Below, in pieces: positions 1-12,254 of a DNA stretch of 64,000 nucleotides. The DNA is from Brachynemurus nebulosus. Lineage: Eukaryota > Arthropoda > Insecta > Neuroptera > Myrmeleontidae. The DNA is taken from the NCBI GenBank assembly GCA_035578155.1, contig JAPWDM010000074.1:124001-188000 (forward strand), written 5' to 3'. The position numbers were made by a program, and so were the translations under genes. A model generated the notes under the pieces. The model was given only the letters and a program-made list of their open reading frames with translations, had not been told where the DNA came from and searched no databases. Each line of letters starts with the position of its first letter. Positions within the stretch are counted from its first letter, which is position 1.

Positions 1-1041
1 CTCAATGTGTTAATGAGTACATGAAAACTAGTCAACAAGTGCTTTTTGTGTTAACTTATGAGGGTAGTTCACCACTGCAGTGCTACTTGGACTGAATTGT
101 GAATCTAAATCACATTTCAGGTTATATTGTTCATTAAAAGTTAAGAAATTCATATTTATTAACTTCCCATTGGAAGTTATTGTAATGAGTCCGATTTTAC
201 GAATCGCTAATTCTGACATATCTCCACCTTTCAAGGTCACTAGAATTCGAACTTTTTTTCATCTCTCATATCTCGAGAATAAATGATGGTATCACCTCCG
301 GACTAATTTCATTAGATGCGTAATCAAAAAATGAAGACCGGATAAAGTTTTCAGCAAATTCGGATTGGCGGCTTGTTTTTTGTGCTAAAAAACGGAATTA
401 ACATAGATTATATGGATGATGTTATCATTTGTTTGATAAGGGTGAAGCCCCCACCCCTAGGTATAGAAGGCGGAGCCTCCGGTATGGTGGAAGGGGCAAA
501 GCCGCTATCGGGGGCCCAGGGGAGGAGTTCACTGAAATGAAAAAAATAATATTATTTATGTACAGCAATTTCTAGTCTTTAAGGACACCTAATGGGAAGT
601 TAACAGTATGGGTAGACCTGTCCCCCATATTCTTTATATCTGCGGATTCATGGATTTAAAGAGAGGATAGTTAGGCGGTTGTAAATAGGATGTAAAATTA
701 TTATATCATAAGGGTAAAAATGGATCATAAATAAAAACAAATATGAAAATTACAATATTTTATAATTAAAAATTTCATCAAACATGTAAGTCCTTAGTTA
801 GCTACAAAAATATAACTAGAATTGATTGAATTGCCAATAACTATATCGTTTACCTTATCTACATTGACTATGAATGTGAATTGATAATATTATTTCTTCA
901 AATTCCGATTAATAATCAACAACTACAAATATTGCATGTACCCAGTATCTTACACTTATTATACAATCTAGAATACATTTTGACTGAGGTGCCTACTAGA
1001 AAGAGTTAATAACAGTAAAATGTTTTAAATTAAATAAAAAT
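1..1041. other. Non-coding stretch, unassigned
   Basis: Only short, composition-driven ORFs are present on either strand and none shows a recognisable domain. A short GC-richer patch near 440-530 (runs of CCCCCACCCC and GGGGGCCCAGGGG) stands out from the AT-rich background but could not be assigned. Confidence 0.5.
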
Positions 1042-1457
1042 ACCCTTGTCGCAGCATCCTGCATAACATAGCGAATTTCCGTTTACAAAAATTAGTTTTT
1101 CTCGGAAGCTAGTTGACATAGAATAATAGTTTAAAGACCCTTTTTGTGCAGTTTTTTCTCCCCTCTTCAATATAGTGTAAAAAAATGTCGCAAAAATTTT
1201 TGAATAAGGGGAAATATTGGCAAAAAACTAATCTTTTTCACGAAAATTGCCAAAAAAACGGCATCGAACGTGTTTCGTTAACGAACTCGTCCAACGGTTT
1301 GGGACTTCCAATATTTTCACCAAATTTCATAAAAGTAAGACATTTCGTTCGAGAGTTATCGCGCGGACACATATATACATGCCATAGTCCCGGGCTCAAG
1401 TCGTGTCATGACAATGGCTGTAATAGCTGAATTCTATTCTGGAAATTCGCTAAAAAT
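1042..1457 (-). mobile_element. Copy of the GCGACAGGGGTATT-end repeat family
   Basis: One end reads as the complement of GCTGCGACAGGGGTATT next to GAAATTCGC. The other end carries the block 'cccgggctcaagtcgtgtcatgac' region ending GGAAATTCGCTAAAA. The same two ends bracket the longer copy at 5491-6219 in the opposite orientation. Partial copies lie at 23840-23962, 28380-28563, 35700-36090, 36490-38010 and 62749-62789. No coding capacity; probably a non-autonomous DNA element. Confidence 0.6.
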
Positions 1458-1659
1458 TGGTAGGTAGTTCTAATTAGAGTGATGTGCCAAAAAGAACAGA
1501 ACTGTTCTTTTGAAACTGTTTTTTTGTTGGAACTGTTCCGTAAATGAACAGTTCCGCGATTTAGCCTGTTCATCTGTTCATCTGCTCACCTGTGGTTCAC
1601 TTGTTCATCTGTTCATCTGTTCTCTGCTTTATAGATATATCTGTTCAATTTGTCAAACT

Positions 1660-3191
1660 ACACGGAAAAAAAGAATTATTTCAATCAAATAAATTTTATT
1701 CAAACCAAATAAAATTCTTGATTGTATACCGTCAAATAAGTTTCATGTTTCCATGAATTAAATTTTTCGTTTGAGATTTAAATAAATTTTTAATTTGCAC
1801 CAAATAAAAATGTTATTTACGTGAACTTGAACGTTGTTCTGATGGAACTTCCTACTTTATTTCAGTAGAAACAAAATATATTGTATTGCAAATAATAATT
1901 TTATTTGTATTAAACACTTTATTATTTAGGGCACTCAGTTTTCTTATTTAAATCAAATAATTTTTCACTCTGTTGAATTTTATTTCTATTTGAATTGAGT
2001 TTTATTTTTATTTACCTGAAAAATAAATATATATTGGATATAATAAACGAAAATCAATTTATCAGCACACTGATTATTATTTATTGTTAATACGTAATCC
2101 ATATTATTATTATTATTAATATTAATTATTACAATCAAATAATAAAACATACAAGTTCAAAATGTAGTATAATTTATGCATTTTCCAGTACATAAACAGC
2201 AAACTATCATACATTCAAACAGGTAACGTAAACAACCATATAAAAAAATTTCAAAAATAAATTTTAAACAATGAAATTCTTCAAATTTACAAATACTTTA
2301 ATAAAACTTTGGTTGATTGTTTTTTTAATACTTTTTGAATCACATATTTTTAGTATTACATAAATAAACGCTAAATTAACGTTAACTTATCAGTATCACT
2401 TATCAGTATCACATAACACAAGGACACAACCCAATTAACACAAACACAAACATAAATATCCAAGGCCTTCAAATATGTCATTTGTTGCGGCAGTGCTATT
2501 TTCAATGTTGTATATTGTCTGAAAAAAAGCAATACAATTTATTATGGACAATATGGGCCCTTACAATTAGTATATCTACTGTTTATTAAAATAATTAATG
2601 TGTTACTTAAACTTACCAACAAATATAGGTTATTTTCTTCAAACATCAGCTTTTAGAATCTCTTTCAGTTTTTTTTATCCGTCGTATCAACAATTATTAC
2701 ATAATATATTAAAACAAAAGCTAAATACGTCTAAAACAATGTATACAATCTAGGTATACATAGTGAAATTTAATTTCGAATTAAAAGTTTTCAACCAAGA
2801 TCCAAGATCCAAGTCGTATAACTAGGCCTACGTATAACATTGCTTGGCTTGGCTTGGCTTCTACACGTGACCACATTTCCGCGCATGCGTTGTAATTATT
2901 TTGTTTTTGTCGTAACTGTTTTGTTTGAATCAAACAAACTAATTGTTTGAGCCAAATAAACTTTGGTGTGCATGAAGCTAAATATGATACACAGAAATAA
3001 AATATAAACAAATAAACAATATATAAAACTGAAATAATGTGTTTGTTTGAAATTTATCAAAAAACACAAACAAAATAATTGATTCCTGGAAATAAGAGAA
3101 ATATTTTAGTGATCAAAATTTTATTTGGACGAAATAATATTTCCCAAACACGCAGTTTCGTTTCACTGAACTAAACTCTTTTTTTCCGTGT
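1660..3191. mobile_element. TIR element with ACACGGAAAAAAAG ends
   Basis: Exact inverted termini ACACGGAAAAAAAG at 1660 and CTTTTTTTCCGTGT ending at 3191. No clear target duplication. The interior is very AT-rich and packed with the short motif CAAATAA/TTATTTG in both orientations, most densely near the ends. No transposase ORF. It lies inside the element at 1476-4843. Confidence 0.65.
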
Positions 3192-3285
3192 ATTCAGCGA
3201 TATGTTGTTATATATATACGTATCTACGTATTTTCTGTTCTTTAAATAATTGGCCACGATGACACTTTAATATTATAGATGTCTC

Positions 3286-3955
3286 CAGTGGCGCACTCAC
3301 GGGGGGAGCTAAGGGGGCTAAAGCCCCCTCCAGGTCTAAAAATGTACATATTTTTTTTAAATTTACTAAAATAAGAAATTTATTTATATTATAATCAATT
3401 ACCAAAAACATTATTGCAAAATTATCAATAAAGTTACTCAGTACAAGTAAAGTGTAAATTATTTAGAAATAAATGGCTTAGGTTAAACTGAGCAGCAAAA
3501 TAAATATAGAAATCGATCAGCAAAAAAGACTAATTGAGCAGTAATATGGTCATAAATAGGTAAATACGGTCAGCATTTAATGTGTAGATAGACAGCTCAT
3601 AAACCATTTGAACGTCAAATAATACAAATGGTATGCTAAAAAAATTCACGAACAATATATTTAGTTCAGCATTAAAAATTTTTTTGGCCTGCTATAAATT
3701 CATTTAACACGATCATTGCCAAGCTAAAAATGTAGACTTTGTGAGGTGGCCAAATATTTAACGATAAATAAGTAGGTACTTATATTTGTCACGCGATATC
3801 GTGTGACTAACCATCTAGTAAAGTAGTCGCATCACGCGATATCGCGTGGTCGACAATGAACGTGTTAAACACTATTAATTTGTTAAATGAACGTGTTATT
3901 TGTGCCACTAACTTAATCAAGCCCCTCCCAAGGAAAAATTCTGGGTGCGCCACTG
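3286..3955. mobile_element. hAT-type MITE, 670 bp
   Basis: Terminal inverted repeats CAGTGGCGCA / TGCGCCACTG and a perfect 8-bp duplication gatgtctc on both sides (3278-3285 and 3956-3963). Short CAGTGGCG-type ends with 8-bp duplications are typical of the hAT superfamily. No coding sequence. Confidence 0.88.
3790..3848. repeat. Paired CACGCGATATCGCGTG palindromes
   Basis: A 16-bp palindrome CACGCGATATCGCGTG at 3833-3848 and a one-mismatch copy CACGCGATATCGTGTG at 3790-3805. They lie inside the hAT MITE and could form hairpins singly or together. Confidence 0.8.
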
Positions 3956-4949
3956 GATGTCTCCACTACAATAAACTCTGTTGGTAGATTTTTATTTTAA
4001 ATTTTAACGGATATAACGAATAAAGTAGCATTGTTTGATTTAAATTTTGAATTTAAATAATATATTATAATAGATATTATGGTTATTTTCAGACAGAAAT
4101 TCAGCTATTCAGCATAAAATTCAACATTTCTGTGGAAGATTATACTAAGTAAACTATACTGCAATGGTACAAAAAATAAAACAAGTTTAATCTAGTCTAT
4201 TTCAGTTAAACCAAAAAACTAATCGATGTTTGATATCGTATGTCTGGTAAAAAATGGTTGTATGTTGGCAACTTCAGTTCCATCGGAATGAATTTTTTTA
4301 AAACCAGACACAATAATAAACGACCAAAAAAGTGGTTTGAAAACCAAATATGTTCAAAAAATATTTTATTTTAAAAAAAATACTGATGTGGTTTATTAAA
4401 AATGGAATTAACAATTGATTTTGAAAAGTAACTTTTTAAATAATTGATGAATGTGTGAATTTAGATTAAAACATAACTGATATTTATAATTTGAGACTCA
4501 TTATTTATTTTTGATTTGCAGCTCGACAATTATTAATTTTATATTTTTTGTAAATATCAACGAAATTATTTTTTGGCACTAATAAAATTGTAAGTGAAAT
4601 ACCTAGTTGAATATATTACTATTGTAGAACGATGTCGTCCTACAAACTGTTGTTTGTATCATGAACAGCTCTCGCTTAATGAACACTTATGAATATACAT
4701 AAAACTGTTCTTTTAGAAACTGTTCTGTTAAAACCTGTTCTTTTGCAAACTGTTCTTTTGGAACTGTTCTTCTGGAACTGTTCTTTTTACAGAACTGTTC
4801 TCTTTGGAACTGTTCCGTAAAAAGAACCGTTTGGCACATCACTTTCTAATGTTATTGTAATCTTATTTGATCTTAGCAAGAATTCACATTAAAATAGATC
4901 TATACATACAGTGATTGTGATACGTACAATATGTTTGTAGTAAAAAAAA

Positions 4950-5178
4950 TATATACCCCGTTTCAAATACAGATTGAACATGAATCATCGTTAAAAAGTT
5001 AAAGAATTTTTATATTAGAAACAAATCAATCTCCGATTCTTTTCGAAAAACAAACTAAAAATTTAAAATTTACGCATTTGCAACAACAAAAGAGATAAAG
5101 CTAAGGAAACATTAATTCCTTAAAGTCGTAAGTGATGAATCATCCTTAAATTTAAGTGAAATAGATTATACATTCATT
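4950..5178. repeat. Dispersed repeat, direct partner of 45880-46100
   Basis: About 220 bp align in the same orientation with 45880-46100, sharing blocks such as GAAACAAATCAATCT, AATTTAAAATTTACGCATTTG and the end AAGTGAAATAGATTATA. Non-coding; type of element unknown. Confidence 0.65.
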
Positions 5179-5490
5179 CATACAGACTGCAAACATACCT
5201 CCATACATACGTACATTTTAATAATTATATTATATTTTATTATCAGCAAGATACGATTAAAGAAAGAAAAAATCCCCGAGAAAGAAATTTCCCGTACTTT
5301 ATCTATCAAAAACTATATAAAAATAGAGTAGTCATTGGGATTGGTATCAGTAGTATTTCGCACATTTTTCTATTAAGTAACTATTTAATTATTATAATTT
5401 GGTATTCAGGTAAGCAGTAATTGAGAATACATAATATATTTATTTCTATTTTAATTGTAGTTAATTAATTATGAGTAATTTTTAACATTT

Positions 5491-6219
<729 letters not shown>

Positions 6220-6220
6220 T

Positions 6221-6222
<2 letters not shown>

Positions 6223-6311
<89 letters not shown>
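6223..6311. repeat. (TA)n microsatellite
   Basis: About 88 bp of TA repeat with one ATGTAT interruption, directly after the GCGACAGGGG end of the preceding element. Confidence 0.98.
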
Positions 6312-6314
<3 letters not shown>

Positions 6315-6565
6315 CAATTTTTTGAGTTAAAATTTGGAGGAATTTTTTATTATGCAATGAACAAATATATGCAGGGATGAGAAAAAAAATTTGATGAAAA
6401 ACAAAAATCGATTTTTGGCCCATTTTCAAATTTTAAAAGTTTTGAGCGACCCTTAAAAAAATTTTTATTAAGCTAATTTTTGGTGAGCATTCTTAAATCG
6501 AGCTAAATTAACTATTTTCCCTATGAGACAAAAAAAAGAAAAATATGTGGTTTTTTTGCGCCACC

Positions 6566-6676
<111 letters not shown>

Positions 6677-7042
6677 AGTAAATTTAGTAAATTTTATAAG
6701 AAAACTACCATAATTATTTCTTTTGCTTTGTCCTTTTAAGGTTTTATTTGCTATTATAAAAAGTCAATGTTTTAAGGATTGAATAGATGAAACAGATCTA
6801 TTATTATTATACAAAAATTAAATTTATTGTTTAAGACACATAGATTCAGTTTAACCTTATTGGAAATTTAATTTTATTCGAAAACTAGATTTGGTTTGCA
6901 GCTTTACCCACATTTGGTTAGATTTACGTCTTATACTTGAGTACTTTAAATCGAAACAAATAAAAAATATTTATGTATTTGTATACCAACGTGATAGTAC
7001 AATACTTTTTTTACTCTTGTTGAAGAACACACTCATTATATA

Positions 7043-8120
7043 CATCCTTAGTCAAAAGTATGGAAACGGGGAAATATCTCAGCGGGAAAGCATTTTTAGG
7101 ATAAATGATGGTAACAAAAGTTCCATCATTTTTTGCGGCGCATCCGATGGTGACCTTGACTTTGACCTCAAGGTCAAGGAAAAAAATCATATCAAGGTCG
7201 ATTCGGATTTTTCAAATGGCAACCCCCTTTTCGACCCCGGAAATGGCAAGAGCAAAAAATTCTGCCTCCGAATATGACCTTGAAGTCAATGATCAAGGTC
7301 AAAAGCTGATTTTTACTGTAATTTTTAATTGAAAATTCTATTGTAATTTTTTTAGCTTTATCGTTCGGCAGTAGGTGCAGACAGGATGTAGACCTGCGCA
7401 GTAGGTATAGCCAAAATGTACGCCTGCGTAATAGGTGTAACTAGGATGTAGACGTGCGCACTAGGTGCAAGTAGGATGTAGACATGCGCAGTAAATAAAG
7501 TAGGTAGGAATGAAGTTGTAGGAAGAATAAAAAATGAAATATTTCAAAGTTACCACATAAAATTGTAACCTTACAACATATTAGACGAACAAGTTAGCCT
7601 ATAAAGTCCAATATTTTAAAGTTACAATTTTATGGGGTAATTTTGAAATATTTCATTTTTTTGTTCTTCCTTCAACCTCATTCCTACCAATTTCACTTAT
7701 TGCGCATGTCTACATCGTACCTGCACCTTGTGTGCACGTCTACATTCTGTCTACACCTACTTCGCGGGTCTACGTCCTGTCTTCATTTACTATGGGACAT
7801 CAAAATTAAAAAAAATTACAGTAGAAAATTCAATTAAAAATCACAGTAAAAATCAGCATTTGACCATAATTTGACCTTGATCATTGACTTCAAGCTCATA
7901 TTCGGATGCAGAATTTTCTGCTCTTTCCGTTTCCGAGGTCGAAAAGGGGGGTTGCCATTTAAAAAAACGGAGTTGACCTTGATTCTTGACCTTGAGGTCA
8001 AAGTCAACTCCACCATCGGATGCGTTATAAAAAATGATGAAACTTTTGTCACCATCATTTATCCCAAAAGTGCTTTCCCGCTTAGATATTTCACCATTTC
8101 CATACTTTTGACTAACCCCG
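7043..8120. mobile_element. Tc1/mariner-type hairpin element with TCAAGGTCA sites
   Basis: The inverted ends (TTAGTCAAAAGTATGG at the left, its complement before 8120) are flanked by TA dinucleotides. The two arms match over about 300-450 bp, so the unit can fold on itself. Both arms carry repeated TCAAGGTCA or its complement TGACCTTGA, about seven exact sites in all. The right end GACTAACCCCG and the related end at 49408 (CAGGGTTAGTCAAAA) point to a mariner-like terminus. Fragments of the family lie at 48025-48275 and 49408-49650. No transposase ORF; the longer arm ORFs are mirror shadows of each other. Confidence 0.75.
7373..7495. repeat. ~32-bp minisatellite in the element's left arm
   Basis: About four degenerate units of the form GTAGGTGCAGACAGGATGTA followed by GACNTGCGCA. 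The inverted arm has about three matching units at 7700-7795. Confidence 0.75.
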
Positions 8121-10457
8121 TAAATGTTAAGTGTTGAGAAAGTTAGGCATTACTCAAAGGTGTGGAGGAATGATTATTACTCAATACCTTTTCGACCAAT
8201 GATATCACAGTATTAACCATTATACAATTGTTTTGTGAATAATGTATGTATCAAGTTTTAATTTAATATATGTTGCGTAGTAACTTGCAAATAAATAAAA
8301 TAATTTATTATTTAATTTGGTCATTTCCATGGATACATAAACAAATATTTAATGAAATTAGAGATAGATTAAAATTTTATTCTTTTGGTTTATTAAAATT
8401 TATATTCAATATTATTTAAATCAAAAAAGGAAGAAAGTCACAGAAAAATTATAGTACTCTACTTGCTTGCAATGGCTATTACTCACTCAGATGCATTACG
8501 ACACTCGCCTCGCAAGCTCGGCTCGTGTCGCAATTTCATCTTAGTGAGTAATAGCTATCATTACCAGCTCGTTAAATAATATACTATTCTCGACATGAAT
8601 AAAATTTATTATAAAGGGATTCATTTATTTCAGCAAATTATGTATCAGGTGAACTATAATAATAAGGAAAATGTTTGAATGTGCAAAATTAAGAAAAAAA
8701 AAACTGTCTTTTATGAGACTTGATAACAAAAAAGTTTTTTGATTAGCCCTCATAATTGATGGATAGTTAACTGTTATTTTGCTAAACGACGTATAATTAT
8801 AGGTAATTTACTTCTACTAATATGGTAGCTCTCCTATAAAAATATCGTTTACTACTTTACTTATTACGTTGGATTATAGGGCGTTGGATTATAGTTTTGC
8901 GGTACAAATTCGTAGCCTGTATACCTGTTAATCGTATTATATCGTGTTATATAAGTTTCCCTATTTGATTGCGGTTTTTTATTTAAAACTTATTTCAAAA
9001 GTATTTCTACGGAAGTGGAAACAGAATGCTTGAATAATGATAACGTTTGAATAAATTAGGTATACAATTCATAAAATGATAAACACTTAGTAACAAAACA
9101 CAAAGTACACTCATTCATTTGTACAATATGATTGTCAATGTCTAAAACAGTTAGCAGATGATAATATTTGTAAACTTGAACATGAATCCATTCACAATGT
9201 TATAAGGTAATATTAAAGCACTTTGAACTAAGCTTTTGTAGTTGTCATGTTCACAAACATATATCTACATATATAACCTGTATTTAATGACTCACTGATT
9301 GTTCCTTTTCAACATAGAACACCTAGAACACTAGAAGCAAACTAAATTTTAAAAAGTGTAGATCGCTTGGAGTCATTTGTTGGTCTGTCACAGCTTAGGT
9401 GATTCAGTCGTGCGCACCAGCTGTAGCGGTGCAGACATCGCGGACATTGATTGTTGGTCATTGTTTATCAACCACTTGCAACAATGTAATACATGCATAC
9501 ATACGTCTAGAATACATACATATTACAACAGACACACCCCACTCGCCACAGATAGAGTGTGACGTATGACACACACACAAGCGTATATCACGTATACATA
9601 GATACGAGATTTATGTAGTAACGTGTTGTGTGTTTGGAATGGGAGAAAAATTGTACGTCACCTTTCTGCCACAGTGATCTTGTTAGTATAGAGATACGTA
9701 GTTGAATTATGTATTATGTGCTTTTCAATCTCAAACTCATCCTTATGATATTGTCAGACTGAGTTGTCCATTCTTCTGTTTTGCAGTTCTTTGTGTACAC
9801 TAATAAACTGTTCATTACTTTAGGTATGTATCATCATCAGAGCTAATAATATATACTTAGAAAATTATTAGTATTTGTATTACTAGACAACTAATTCTTT
9901 CACCAATTTGAGATATTGTATGACTCTACAATTGAGTTCAGGATAATATTGTGTTTAAATTGATGCACCCACATAAATTGATGAATCAAAATTAAGCACA
10001 TTACTTTGTACAAATACCGAATTGTAATATATTTATGGTATATTATTCACTATGACTTTCACCTGGAGAAGACATGAAGTACGACTGCAGCGCTCAAGGT
10101 AGATTCGAACGCTGTATGGACATAGTTTTATTATTTAGGCCCGGGCATACCCAAAAATAAGAAAAATTAACAAAAGAGACCTTTTTTTTTTACTATGCAA
10201 AACGTATTTAAGATCAACCATGACTGGATAAATACTCAGTAGGTTGTAAGTCATTGCTGTAATAAAAAGAAGGATGCTAGAACCTAATATTTATTTTTGA
10301 TTCTATATTCGTTTCTTAGAAATATGTTATATTTCATTTCAGACTTCGATTTACTCAGGCTGAAATGAAAATGAATTTCAAACCCAGGCGTCATAATCAA
10401 AAAAATATTTTATACTTATTTTGTGTAATTCTAGATTCTGATAGTATTGTGTTTTTG
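8121..10457. other. Non-coding stretch with one imperfect hairpin
   Basis: No supported gene. At about 8470-8565 an imperfect inverted repeat pairs GCTATTACTCACT with AGTGAGTAATAGC, with GACACTCG/CGTGTCG inside. Elsewhere I see ordinary AT-rich sequence; a somewhat GC-richer patch at 9370-9660 could not be assigned. Confidence 0.5.
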
Positions 10458-10989
10458 GTAATAACTAATGCCCGGACTTATAGTGCAGCTCATAAATTAT
10501 CCTGTCAAAAATTTCCAGAAAAACGTATCACCATTCGTTAGAAGCGGCACATAATTTATCTATTTTTCATAAATGCATTTACAATTTTTTTCTAAATGCG
10601 CTCCGTAGTTTGTGTGCCATGAACTAAACAGGTACTCTACATATATATTTTGTTTTGAAAACAATAAAATTTCATATGAACAACATAATCGCCCAATTTA
10701 AGTTTGTAACATCACTCGCGCGACGAACGAACACAGTTTAATTTGATCAACTGCATGTGAATTATATAAAGAACCATCTCAAGAAAAATTTTTTTTTCAT
10801 ACACTGAAGCTATAAATCATCCTGTCAAAAAATTGAATTGTTGAAAAAACATATATGAGAGGAGCGTGTCTTGTAAATTTTTATGAGGAGATATTTCTTG
10901 TACAAAGATACAGATAAATTAAAACTATTACATAATTCGATTTTACTACTGGGTTGGTCATCGAAAAGATGCTTGAATAGCGAAATCTG

Positions 10990-11521
10990 GCAAAAGTTCT
11001 AGAATATTTTTTCAATAATCAGAAAAGATATAAAAAATCCTTAATCAATGGATTGACCAACGAAAAAGTAACCAAGTACCGATATTTAGAATAAGTTCTA
11101 GAATATTCTTTTTGGAAATTAGAAAAAATATCGACTATCTAATTTCACCACCAATTTTTTCATCGAAAAGCGATCAATTAACGGAATTCGGCAAAAGTTC
11201 GAGAATATTCTATTCTGAAAATAGAAAATATACCCAAAAACCAACTTCACCATCGGTTTGGGCATTAAAATGTGTCCAAATACCAGAATTCGTCAATAGT
11301 TCTAGAATATTCTTTTTGGAAATCAGAAAAATTATTGAAAATTTGGCATCACCATCAGATTGTTCATCAAAAAAGTGACCAAAAAATGAAATTCGGTAAA
11401 AGTTCTAGAATATTCTATGTGAAAATCAGATAAGATAACCAAAACTTGATTTCACCATCGAATTAGTTAGTTAAAAAGGATCCATGTAGCGAAATTTACA
11501 TGGAAAGTTCGAGAATGTTCT
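10990..11521. repeat. Array of perfect heat-shock elements, ~100-bp period
   Basis: TTCTAGAATATTCT or a one-base variant recurs at about 10997, 11096, 11198, 11300, 11403 and 11508, always in one orientation and in a degenerate ~100-bp unit. TTCnnGAAnnTTC is the established heat-shock factor site. Further decayed units run to about 11640. A variant (TTTTAGAATGTTCTGTTCGAGAAC) also lies on the other side of the capsid pair, at about 21785. Confidence 0.85.
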
Positions 11522-11732
11522 ATCTGGAAATCAGCAAAGATTACGAAAAATTTACTTCACCATTTTTTTAGTCATCGAAAAACAGATTGAATACAGGTGA
11601 AAAGATTTGAGAAAAGTTTCTATTCGAAAATTAATAAAGATGTCAGTAGTAGGTTTTGGGGCATTCTAGACCCTCCTCCCCTCCTCACGATTTTTTAACA
11701 ACCCCGGAACGAGATGCTAAGCTATGTCATCT

Positions 11733-11976
11733 AGATGGCGTTGCTGGTCTGAACCACTGTGAACTCTGTACCTTGATTCAAAATTCCATGAAAAGATGGC
11801 GTTGCTGGTCTGAACCACTGTGAATTCTGTACCTTGATTCAAAATTCCATGAAAAGATGGCGTTGCTAGTCGGAACCGCCGCGAATTCTGTATCTAGATT
11901 CAAAATTCCATGAAAAGATGGCGTTGCTAGTTTGAACCACTGCGAACTGTGTATCGTGATTCATAATTTTATCATA
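11733..11976. repeat. 61-bp tandem repeat, four units
   Basis: The unit starts AGATGGCGTTGCT and recurs at 11733, 11794, 11855 and 11916, an exact 61-bp spacing. The outer end of arm B (about 21310-21360) has only a single inverted unit, so the number changed after the arms were formed. Confidence 0.9.
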
Positions 11977-12254
11977 TTTTTTTATCTGAAAACAGGTTTA
12001 TACAGGTTTTCCTCTAAATAAAAACACATTTTTTTATTTTTAATTTTTATTTTTATTTATTTTTTTATTTTTTTTATTTTTAATTTTTTTATTTTTTTAA
12101 TTTTTTCTTATTTTAATAAATTTATTTAAAAGAAATATTTTACAATAAGAATGTTTAAATGTTATTACAATAATATTTGTATATGGATATGACATTTTCC
12201 ATGGCGGAAGCTGCTCTGGAATGATGGTCGCATCGAGGACTAGTGTATATCGAT

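Larger units (their letters stand above)
1476..4843. mobile_element. hAT-like element with GTGATGTGCC inverted ends (host of two nested elements)
   Basis: The left end AGAGTGATGTGCCAAA is inverted at the right as TTTGGCACATCACT. The flanks ttctaatt (1468-1475) and ttctaatg (4844-4851) match at 7 of 8 positions, as expected for an old 8-bp hAT duplication. Both subterminal regions hold many short repeats of the type AACTGTTCTTTT/GGAACTGTTC, in both orientations, which may be transposase-binding repeats. No transposase ORF survives. The unit contains the TIR element at 1660-3191 and the hAT MITE at 3286-3955. Confidence 0.65.

Noticed and set aside
6891..7332. 128-aa and 75-aa ORFs in the hairpin element's left arm
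   Set aside because: Mirror-image ORFs occur in the other arm and stop at repeat boundaries; no domain.
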